Of a stretch of DNA of 8,800 nt, positions 1-5,648 are shown one piece after another (the first letter of the stretch is position 1; the number at the start of each line of letters is the position of its first letter). The stretch is taken from NCBI GenBank assembly GCA_964396115.1, contig CAYNDL010000039.1:1-8800 (forward strand), given 5' to 3'. The notes under the pieces were generated by a model. That model saw nothing but the letters and a program-made list of their open reading frames with translations. It ran no database searches and was not told the DNA's origin. The position numbers and the translations under genes were made by a program. The DNA comes from CAYNDL01 sp964396115. Lineage in GTDB: Bacteria > Patescibacteriota > Andersenbacteria > UBA10190 > CAIZMI01.

Positions 1-38
1 CCACGTGAACCACCATCCGTATGAATAATTGCTTTCAT
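1..38 (-). CDS. RNase H-like protein, N-terminal fragment (gene continues beyond window)
   Basis: Only the first 12 codons and two bases of a thirteenth are inside the window, reading MKAIIHTDGGSR and then a GG-starting (Gly) codon. An N-terminal beta strand followed by TDGGSRG matches the opening of RNase HI-like (RVT_3) proteins, where this first Asp is a catalytic metal ligand and the family usually continues with NPGP. Such enzymes cut the RNA strand of RNA-DNA hybrids. The ATG lies 2 nt after the recJ stop codon, so the gene is almost certainly the next member of the same leftward operon and may be translated by coupling; no clear Shine-Dalgarno sequence is seen. The call rests on a short but characteristic motif. 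The rest of the active site cannot be checked here. Confidence 0.7.
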   Translation of the reverse strand, partial: MKAIIHTDGGSR

Positions 39-40
39 TG

Positions 41-1732
41 TTAATTATTTCTTACCAGTAAATTTTCCATTACTTTCGCCTCTTCTTCAACTGCCGTCCT
101 GATGTCTTTCAAATGCAGGTCGATACTCCCATTAAAATCGTTCACCCTAAATTCTCCAACAACATCGACGAATGTGCCCAGTTCAGGCAACTGACGATCC
201 TTCCAGCGAAATGCTACCGCAGTCATGTTGCCGTATGGAAGCAGCTCATGGCTAAGTGACATTCGCACATGTTCTTTTGTGGCGCCCATCATTCGCAGGT
301 CTTCAACACGCATATTATGCAGCTGGAAAACTGGCTTATCATTTCCTTCCCCGTGCGGTTCCAACACCCCTAACCCCTTAACCAATTTTTGTCCTACGAT
401 CCTGGGGGAAACAGAAAGATCGTATTCGAGCGAAGGAACGACGGTCTCATTTGAGAAAGAAATCTTCGAAAAATATTCTTCGACTTTTCCCAATGATCCA
501 AGCGGAAAAGAAAAACCTCCTGCCTCATGATGTCCGCCAAACTTAGAGAAAACACTAGAGAATCCCTGCAGCACATCAACAATATTTACTACCCCGTTTC
601 CCCGAATAGATCCAGTGCAATTTTCTTCGCCAACACTAATTGCCGCTGCAGGCCTTCCTAAGTCATCGGCAATCTTCCCAGCCAATATTCCGAGAATACC
701 CGCAGGCCAGTCGCCTGCTACACAAATAATTTCCGGTAAAGGCATGGCCCGAACCAGCTTCTCCTTGATATCGAATACTGCCTTATCAGTTATCTTTTTT
801 CTTGCAGAATTCAGCTGGTCTAGCTTCTGGGCGAGCTCTTCCGCTTCTTTGGTATCTTTTGTGGTCAAAAGACGAAATGCCAGGTCGGGATGTTCCATCC
901 GGCCAGCCGCGTTTAAACGGGGGATTATTTTAAAGGTAAGTTCTTCGGCATCAGATTTGCTCCTAGTCAGTCCCGAGCGAGCCATCAGCGCAATCAGACC
1001 GACTCTCCTGGTGACTTGAACAACCCTTAGGCCAAACCGGGCAATCGCCCGATTCTCGTCACGCATAAGAACACGGTCTGCAAGAGTTCCGAGAGCAGCA
1101 AGATCGAGTAACCACTTTTCTTCCCCTTCGCGACCGATTCGCTGAAACACTGCCTGGGCGAATTTAAATGCTAGACCGGCAGCCGAGAGTTCAATAAACG
1201 GATATTTATTATCCTCACGGTGTGGATTAACAACAAGAGCCTGCGGCAATTGACCCTGGACTGAATGGTGGTCGATGACAATCACATCAACACCGCTCTC
1301 CACAGCCTTAGCAACAGCAGAATGGGCACTTGTACCGTTGTCGACGGTTATCAGGAGTGACGTTTTTTTGTTTATTTTCCTTAACGCATCCGATGATATA
1401 CCGTAGCCGTCGTCTTCCCTGTGAGGAAGAAATGCCTCGACTTTTATACCAAGAATATTTAGCGTCTCAAATAAGATTGCTGTGGAGGTAACGCCGTCGA
1501 CATCGTAATCACCGTAAATTGCCACTATTTCTCCCTTATCCCGTGCTGCAAAGACTCGCTCAATGGCACGGCTGAAATCAGGTAGCAAGTAAGGATCATG
1601 GAAGGAGCTTTCATACTCCTGATCATCTCCAAGGTTCCTATTCGTCAACAAGAAACTTACTGTGTCTTCTACACTGTCAGAAAAAATACTTTTACCGTTT
1701 TTGCTGATCCACTGGTACCTGGATTTGATCAT
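41..1732 (-). CDS. recJ: Single-stranded-DNA-specific exonuclease RecJ
   Basis: RecJ is a 5'-3' single-strand DNA exonuclease acting in recombination and repair. The 563-residue product has the DHH phosphoesterase signatures in order: YGDYDVDG (about residues 73-80), an Asp in TVDNGT (131), the family-defining DHH at 154-156, and GTLAD (215-219). The DHHA1 domain shows GRPAA and FGGHHEAGGFSF (398-409). A C-terminal OB-like region (about 450-550) follows, rich in beta-type segments such as FVDVVGEF. The length is close to E. coli RecJ (about 577), so the protein looks complete, with all visible metal-binding motifs intact. It starts at an ATG 14 nt after the eno stop and ends 2 nt before the RNase H-like start. 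Placement at the tail of a gap-pgk-eno operon is probably transcriptional convenience. No strong Shine-Dalgarno sequence precedes the start. Confidence 0.96.
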   Translation of the reverse strand: MIKSRYQWISKNGKSIFSDSVEDTVSFLLTNRNLGDDQEYESSFHDPYLLPDFSRAIERVFAARDKGEIVAIYGDYDVDGVTSTAILFETLNILGIKVEAFLPHREDDGYGISSDALRKINKKTSLLITVDNGTSAHSAVAKAVESGVDVIVIDHHSVQGQLPQALVVNPHREDNKYPFIELSAAGLAFKFAQAVFQRIGREGEEKWLLDLAALGTLADRVLMRDENRAIARFGLRVVQVTRRVGLIALMARSGLTRSKSDAEELTFKIIPRLNAAGRMEHPDLAFRLLTTKDTKEAEELAQKLDQLNSARKKITDKAVFDIKEKLVRAMPLPEIICVAGDWPAGILGILAGKIADDLGRPAAAISVGEENCTGSIRGNGVVNIVDVLQGFSSVFSKFGGHHEAGGFSFPLGSLGKVEEYFSKISFSNETVVPSLEYDLSVSPRIVGQKLVKGLGVLEPHGEGNDKPVFQLHNMRVEDLRMMGATKEHVRMSLSHELLPYGNMTAVAFRWKDRQLPELGTFVDVVGEFRVNDFNGSIDLHLKDIRTAVEEEAKVMENLLVRNN

Positions 1733-1746
1733 GCAAAAGATTCTGG

Positions 1747-3003
1747 TTAACCCAGTTCTTTTTCGATCGCCAGCAGTCTATTGTATTTCTCGACTCGTTC
1801 ACTGCGGGACAAACTGCCAGTTTTGATTTGCCCGGCATTTGTTGCAACGGCAAGATCAGCAATAAATGTGTCCGATGTTTCTCCTGAACGATGGGAAATT
1901 ACAACACCATAATTGTTCTTTTGGGCCAATGCGATTGCCGCGAGAGTCTCTGAAAGGCTACCGATTTGGTTCACCTTGATAAGTATTGCATTGGCGGCTT
2001 TTTCTTTTATTCCTTTCTCCAAACGCTCGATATTGGTAACAAAAAAGTCATCGCCAACGATCTGCAGCCCATTGCCACCGAGTTTTTCTGTTGCCATTGT
2101 CCATCCTTCCCAGTCATCTTCAAATAAAGGATCTTCGATTGAAGAAATAGGATAATTTTTGACCCATTCTCCGTAAAGGGAAATCAATCTTTCCCGAGGC
2201 AGCTTAACAGCCGGAGCATTGAGAACATAAGCTGTTTCTTCCTTGCTGTAGAACTCGCTTGCGGCGACATCTGCAGCAAACTTAACGTCTTTACCAGCCT
2301 CATATCCGGCTTCTTCAACCGCTTTCGATAGAAGAGTGAACACTTCGTCGTTACGTTCGATGTGAGGCGCATAACCTCCTTCGTCGCCAACCGCAATGGA
2401 ATGCCCTTGTTTCTTCAGTAACTTTCCCAGATTATGAAATACTTCAGCGCCGATTCTTAGCCTTTCTGCAAACGTGTCCCGCTGAGGTACAATCATGAAT
2501 TCCTGCACATCAAGTCCCGAATCCGCATGTCGTCCCCCGTTTACCACATTCATCATCGGAACCGGCAAGACATATCCACTTTTTTCACCGCTTAATTTTC
2601 TGAGGTATGTATAAAGCGGCAATTTTTCTGCTACCGTTTCAGCCCGCGCTACGGCCAATGAAACACCAAGGATTGCATTCGCACCTAACCGCGACTTATT
2701 TTTTGTACCATCCAACTCGTTCATTGCCTTGTCTAATCCTGCCTGGTCACTTGCGTCTTTACCGACCAGAAGATTGGCGATTTCGGTATTAACATTTCCA
2801 ACTGCCTTCAAAACTCCTTTTCCAAGGTAGCGTTTTGCGTCTCCGTCACGGAGTTCATGTGCTTCGTGACTTCCAGTAGAAGCGCCCGAAGGAACCGAGG
2901 CTTCGCCTATCGAACCATCTTCCAACCTAACACTAACCTTTACTGTCGGGTTTCCCCGGGAATCTAAAATTTCCTGACCAAATATTTCCTTGATTTTTGA
3001 CAT
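1747..3003 (-). CDS. eno: Enolase (2-phosphoglycerate to phosphoenolpyruvate)
   Basis: Enolase performs the reversible dehydration of 2-phosphoglycerate to phosphoenolpyruvate in the cytosol. The 418 residues cover the whole family length (usually about 415-435). Visible are the mobile loop PSGASTGSHEA (about 38-48), GGRHADSG with His159, QEF with Glu168, GDEGGYAP with Glu208 (general acid/base partner), Mg2+ ligands Asp245, Glu290 and Asp318, catalytic Lys343 in LIKVNQIG, SHRSGET with His371 and Arg372, and KTGSLSRSER with Lys394. No key residue is missing. The gene begins with ATG 12 nt after the pgk stop and is followed by recJ after 14 nt, so it is the third gene of the gap operon. The start context is AT-rich and lacks a good Shine-Dalgarno sequence. 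Confidence 0.98.
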   Translation of the reverse strand: MSKIKEIFGQEILDSRGNPTVKVSVRLEDGSIGEASVPSGASTGSHEAHELRDGDAKRYLGKGVLKAVGNVNTEIANLLVGKDASDQAGLDKAMNELDGTKNKSRLGANAILGVSLAVARAETVAEKLPLYTYLRKLSGEKSGYVLPVPMMNVVNGGRHADSGLDVQEFMIVPQRDTFAERLRIGAEVFHNLGKLLKKQGHSIAVGDEGGYAPHIERNDEVFTLLSKAVEEAGYEAGKDVKFAADVAASEFYSKEETAYVLNAPAVKLPRERLISLYGEWVKNYPISSIEDPLFEDDWEGWTMATEKLGGNGLQIVGDDFFVTNIERLEKGIKEKAANAILIKVNQIGSLSETLAAIALAQKNNYGVVISHRSGETSDTFIADLAVATNAGQIKTGSLSRSERVEKYNRLLAIEKELG

Positions 3004-3015
3004 CTTTATATAAAT

Positions 3016-4206
3016 TTAAGAACGAAGAACTTCAACTGCAGGTAACTTATCACCTTGTAAGAACGAAATCATTGCACCACCACCAGTTGAAACATGGGCA
3101 AAACCCTCCAGGCTTTTCATATTATACAGAGCTGCAACAGTATCGCCACCGCCAACGATCGAAAAGGCATCGAGCGACCTAGCACACTTTGCCAGTGCGC
3201 GTGTTCCTTCCTGAAAATCGGGTAACTCCACTTTCCCTATCGGACCATTCCAAACAAAGGTCTTGGCCATGCTAAGAACATTGCAGTACTTGGCGAGAGT
3301 CATTGGCCCGACATCGTATATCGCGTCTTCCGCCGTTACACTTTCTATATTTAATATTACTGCCTCGTCCTTGCCAGTCTGAGGGTTCTTTCGCGCAACA
3401 CGAACATCCGATGGAACATAAATCTTTTCTTTGTATTTTTCCCACAAGTCCTTTGTGACCTGCTCCATGGATGGTTCAGCAATCGAACGGCCAATTTGTA
3501 TTCCCTGAGTCTGGATGAACATATTGGCAATTCCCCCGCCAGTGAGAAGAAAATCGATCTGCGGAAGCAGGTTCACAAGTAACGCGGCCTTTGTTTCAAT
3601 CTTTGCGCCACTAATCGCTGCGGCGACGGGCCTTTTGGGATTTACCAGAACACTTTCCAGCGTATTTATCTCTTTCGCAAAAAGCTTGCCGGCGTAGCTG
3701 GGTAAATATTCCGTTATTCCTGTAACTGACGCATGGTCCCTATGGGAATTAGCGAAAGATTCATCAACATAAACTTGGGCAAGACTGGCCAACTCGCTGG
3801 CAAATGTCGGATCATTTTTTTCCTCCCGGGAATCGAATCGTAAATTCTCTAAAAAAATAATTTCTCCATCATTCATCCCGAAGACCGCTTCTTTTACTTC
3901 GGGCCCAACCACTACAGAGAGGGCTCTGATCGGAACACCGAAATGCTTTGCAAGCCTCTCTGCGGCATATTTTGTGCGAAGCTGTTCAACGACCTTGCCA
4001 TCGGGACGCCCGACGTGCCCCGCCAGGATGACCCGAGCTCCCCTTTTAATGAGGTCGAGAACAGTTTCGGTACACCCAAAGAGCCTGAATTCTCCTCCAG
4101 GCTCGACTTCACCTGCAGCACTAATTGCCACATCGGAATCAATACGGACAAACACCCGCTTGCCACGGACATCAACTTCTTCACTGATCGTACGGAGGTC
4201 TTGCAC
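3016..4206 (-). CDS. pgk: Phosphoglycerate kinase
   Basis: Transfers the acyl phosphate of 1,3-bisphosphoglycerate to ADP, one of the ATP-forming steps of glycolysis. There is no in-frame ATG near the N-terminus. The chosen start is a GTG 10 nt after the gap stop, giving 396 residues and placing the substrate loop at residues 21-25, as in characterised PGKs. The alternative is a TTG at 4251, overlapping gap by 35 nt and adding 15 residues. Conserved motifs are GHVGRP (63-68), ENLRFD with Arg123, SHRDHAS (154-160), SGAKIETK with Lys202, GGGIAN (223-228), FVWNGPIG (317-324), GGGD (352-355) and HVSTGGGA (371-378). Oddities: the usual DFN substrate loop reads DSD (23-25), the usual TRIR segment is EFRLF, and NDAF is replaced by DESF. 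The fold and nucleotide site look intact, so this is a divergent but probably functional PGK. Confidence 0.95.
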   Translation of the reverse strand: MQDLRTISEEVDVRGKRVFVRIDSDVAISAAGEVEPGGEFRLFGCTETVLDLIKRGARVILAGHVGRPDGKVVEQLRTKYAAERLAKHFGVPIRALSVVVGPEVKEAVFGMNDGEIIFLENLRFDSREEKNDPTFASELASLAQVYVDESFANSHRDHASVTGITEYLPSYAGKLFAKEINTLESVLVNPKRPVAAAISGAKIETKAALLVNLLPQIDFLLTGGGIANMFIQTQGIQIGRSIAEPSMEQVTKDLWEKYKEKIYVPSDVRVARKNPQTGKDEAVILNIESVTAEDAIYDVGPMTLAKYCNVLSMAKTFVWNGPIGKVELPDFQEGTRALAKCARSLDAFSIVGGGDTVAALYNMKSLEGFAHVSTGGGAMISFLQGDKLPAVEVLRS

Positions 4207-4216
4207 GGTAGTTCTT

Positions 4217-5221
4217 TTAGGCGTGCTCTCCGACAGCAATACCCTGTTCAACTAGCCTGTTGGCATAGCCCCATTCGTTATCGTACCAGGCAACCACTTT
4301 GATAAGGTTCCCGGCAACAACGTTGGTAAGTTCCAGATCAACAATGGCAGAGTGAGGATCACCAATGAAATCGCTGGAAACTGCCGGTTCTTCAGTGAAC
4401 GTCACTATTCCTTGGTACAAGGGGCTTCCCACGGCATTTTTTATTGCCTTATTTATCTCTTCTTTTGTAGTATCCTTCTTCGTTACGATGCAAAAATCCG
4501 CCATCGAAACAACAGGGATTGGAATACGGATCGAAAGGCCATCGAATTTTCCCTCCAATACGGGCAATGCCTGGATAGTCGCCTTCGCGGCACCGGTGGT
4601 TGTGGGGACAATATTGTAACCAGCAGCTCGGCCGCGACGCAGATCCTTGCAGGGGGTATCCACCAAATTTTGGGTTGCAGTCAAGGCATGGACGGTTGTC
4701 ATCATGGCTTTTTCGATTCCAAAATTTTCTTCAATGATGGCCGCAACGGGCGTAATACAGTTCGTGGTGCAAGAACCGTTGGATACAATGTCCTGGGTGG
4801 CCAATTTATCTTCATTGACACCCAAAATTATCGTTTCGACGTCAGGACTATCTGTGGGAGCCGAAATCACAACTCGCTTCGCTCCTGCTGCCAAGTGGGC
4901 TTTTGCTTTTTCACGAGTGGTAAAGAAGCCCGTGCACTCTAAAACAACCGAAACCCATAATTCAGCCCATGGCAAATTGGCAGGATCTTTTTCCGCGGAA
5001 ACCGGGATACTCTTACCGTCAATTATTAGATGTTTATCGTCATGAGTTACTGTCTTACTGTACCGGCCGTATATCGTATCGTACTTGAGAAGATGAGCCA
5101 GAGTTTTTGTATCTGTTAGGTCATTTATCGCGACGATCTCGACGTCTGGTTTTTCGAGCGCAATTTTTAATGCCGCGCGACCGATGCGGCCGAACCCGTT
5201 GATAGCAATTTTTGTAGTCAT
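4217..5221 (-). CDS. gap: Glyceraldehyde-3-phosphate dehydrogenase, type I, NAD-type
   Basis: Oxidises glyceraldehyde-3-phosphate to 1,3-bisphosphoglycerate with NAD+ and phosphate. The start is the ATG giving MTTKIAINGFGRIGR, the standard N-terminus; an in-frame extension upstream would run into the promoter. The protein has 334 residues, normal for the family. It shows the Rossmann motif GFGRIGR (9-15), an Asp at 34 that favours NAD over NADP, the catalytic SNGSCTTNC with Cys151 (usually SNASCTTNC), His178 in TTVHALTATQ, the phosphate-site sequence RRGRAA (195-200), and the C-terminal WYDNEWGYANR (312-322). It is first in the leftward operon gap-pgk-eno-recJ and is driven by a promoter only 6 nt upstream, implying a leaderless transcript. 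The phosphorylating type is clear from the motifs and from the partner genes. Confidence 0.97.
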   Translation of the reverse strand: MTTKIAINGFGRIGRAALKIALEKPDVEIVAINDLTDTKTLAHLLKYDTIYGRYSKTVTHDDKHLIIDGKSIPVSAEKDPANLPWAELWVSVVLECTGFFTTREKAKAHLAAGAKRVVISAPTDSPDVETIILGVNEDKLATQDIVSNGSCTTNCITPVAAIIEENFGIEKAMMTTVHALTATQNLVDTPCKDLRRGRAAGYNIVPTTTGAAKATIQALPVLEGKFDGLSIRIPIPVVSMADFCIVTKKDTTKEEINKAIKNAVGSPLYQGIVTFTEEPAVSSDFIGDPHSAIVDLELTNVVAGNLIKVVAWYDNEWGYANRLVEQGIAVGEHA

Positions 5222-5227
5222 GGATGA

Positions 5228-5257
5228 ATTATAATCCCCACCGTTTAGAGTTGACAA
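5228..5257 (-). promoter_or_regulatory. Leftward promoter of the gap operon (predicted leaderless)
   Basis: On the minus strand TTGTCA (5257-5252) and a perfect TATAAT (5233-5228) are separated by 18 nt. Counting the usual 6 nt from the -10 box puts +1 at 5221, which is the A of the gap ATG. The mRNA would therefore start at the start codon and carry no ribosome binding site. A GGTGGGG stretch between the boxes lies upstream of the predicted transcript and would not be transcribed. The sequence upstream of the -35 box is A/T-rich. The match is seen directly; the start site is inferred. Confidence 0.75.
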
Positions 5258-5279
5258 AGTCTGTAAAAGAGAATATAAT
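5251..5279 (+). promoter_or_regulatory. Rightward consensus sigma-70 type promoter of csrA
   Basis: TTGACA (5251-5256) and TATAAT (5274-5279) both match the housekeeping consensus exactly, with the optimal 17-nt spacer. The predicted start is around 5286-5288, giving a csrA leader of about 57-59 nt. The -35 box shares positions 5252-5256 with the -35 box of the opposing gap promoter, so polymerase should be unable to occupy both at once. Confidence 0.85.
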
Positions 5280-5301
5280 ACTTCCCTAGTTACTGTTCCT
5301 T

Positions 5302-5321
5302 GGACTCTCTTGACCCAGTCC
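5302..5321 (+). promoter_or_regulatory. Upstream hairpin in the csrA leader
   Basis: GGACT (5302-5306) and AGTCC (5317-5321) can form a 5-bp stem around a 10-nt loop in the csrA leader RNA. It sits 5 nt before the Shine-Dalgarno hairpin. Its GGA is in the stem, not the loop, so if it is a second CsrA contact the helix would need to open. The structure is modest and could arise by chance. Confidence 0.35.
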
Positions 5322-5326
5322 TAACA

Positions 5327-5343
5327 TCGGAAAGGAGTTCCGA
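5327..5343 (+). promoter_or_regulatory. csrA Shine-Dalgarno hairpin, candidate CsrA autoregulatory site
   Basis: TCGGAA (5327-5332) pairs perfectly with TTCCGA (5338-5343), leaving the 5-nt loop AGGAG (5333-5337). The loop carries the csrA Shine-Dalgarno sequence, which ends 7 nt before the ATG at 5345, and it displays a GGA triplet at 5334-5336. CsrA is known to bind GGA in hairpin loops and to repress translation when such a loop overlaps the ribosome binding site. CsrA binding to its own leader is therefore the natural inference. The stem and loop are seen directly; the binding is not. Confidence 0.75.
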
Positions 5344-5344
5344 C

Positions 5345-5578
5345 ATGCTAGTACTCAGCCGAAAGCAGGGAGAGCAGATTCTGATCGGTGATAAGATTAA
5401 GGTCACCGTGGTCAGGATCAGCGGCAACATCGTCCAGCTTGGCATTCAGGCACCCCCAGAAATCCGTATCGTTCGCGACGACGCGAAGACCGGCCCCGAC
5501 GGCCAGCCCCTGGGTGACCAGCAAAATCAAGTAACTATGGACATCGAAATCCCGCCCACGTCCATCAAAGTTGCCTGA
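5345..5578 (+). CDS. csrA: Carbon storage regulator CsrA with atypical C-terminal tail
   Basis: CsrA is a small dimeric RNA-binding protein that blocks or stabilises target mRNAs at GGA-containing hairpins. The start giving MLVLSRKQGE is chosen because the family begins exactly there and a strong AAGGAG lies 7 nt upstream; a TTG-started extension from 5300 lacks such support. The 77-residue protein keeps Leu4, Arg6, Lys7, Gly9-Glu10, IGD (14-16), the VTV strand (20-22), LGI.AP (32-37) and the RNA-contacting Arg44. Val42 is Ile and the usual His43 is Val. After residue 46 the usual helix is replaced by a Gly/Pro/Gln-rich linker and a beta-like end (TMDIEIPP, 64-71), making the protein longer than the roughly 61-residue E. 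coli form. It is the only rightward gene and the only one here ending in TGA. By hand count it is 130/234 G+C (about 56%), higher than the adjacent genes look. Confidence 0.95.
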   Translation: MLVLSRKQGEQILIGDKIKVTVVRISGNIVQLGIQAPPEIRIVRDDAKTGPDGQPLGDQQNQVTMDIEIPPTSIKVA

Positions 5579-5611
5579 CCGTCTTTCTCCTGCTGAACTA
5601 GCCAAACTTCC

Positions 5612-5646
5612 GCCTCACGCGCACACCGCTGCCGTGAGGCTTTTTT
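5612..5646 (+). terminator. Intrinsic terminator after csrA
   Basis: GCCTCACG (5612-5619) pairs perfectly with CGTGAGGC (5633-5640) around a 13-nt loop and is followed at once by six T residues (5641-5646). This is a standard Rho-independent terminator 33 nt after the csrA stop. The fba gene arrives from the other side and stops at 5649. The same stem read leftward is followed only by GGAAGTTT, so it may act weakly in that direction as well. Confidence 0.88.
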
Positions 5647-5648
5647 AA

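Noticed and set aside
3001..3040. Possible internal promoter for eno (TTGAAG with a TATATA box)
   Set aside because: The -35 match is poor and the implied start would fall inside the eno coding region; the AT-rich intergenic sequence explains it.
4352..4942. Open frame of about 196 codons on the plus strand opposite gap
   Set aside because: It is antisense to a well-conserved gap, has no recognisable domain and lacks a ribosome site; it is a shadow of the coding strand.
5222..5257. In-frame upstream extension of gap to 5257
   Set aside because: It would run through the gap promoter itself, and the family N-terminus fits the ATG at 5221 exactly.
5300..5344. In-frame upstream extension of csrA from a TTG at 5300
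   Set aside because: CsrA proteins begin at MLVL/MLIL, the strong AAGGAG lies 7 nt before the ATG at 5345, and the extension would cover the leader hairpins.
5579..5640. Read-through of the csrA TGA as a recoded Gly codon (known in some CPR lineages)
   Set aside because: Read-through would extend into the terminator hairpin and T-run, with no CsrA homology there; no other in-frame TGA in the window supports recoding.
5612..5640. Inverted repeat considered as an insertion-sequence end or repeat element
   Set aside because: A single short stem followed by a T-run just after a stop codon is fully explained as an intrinsic terminator.
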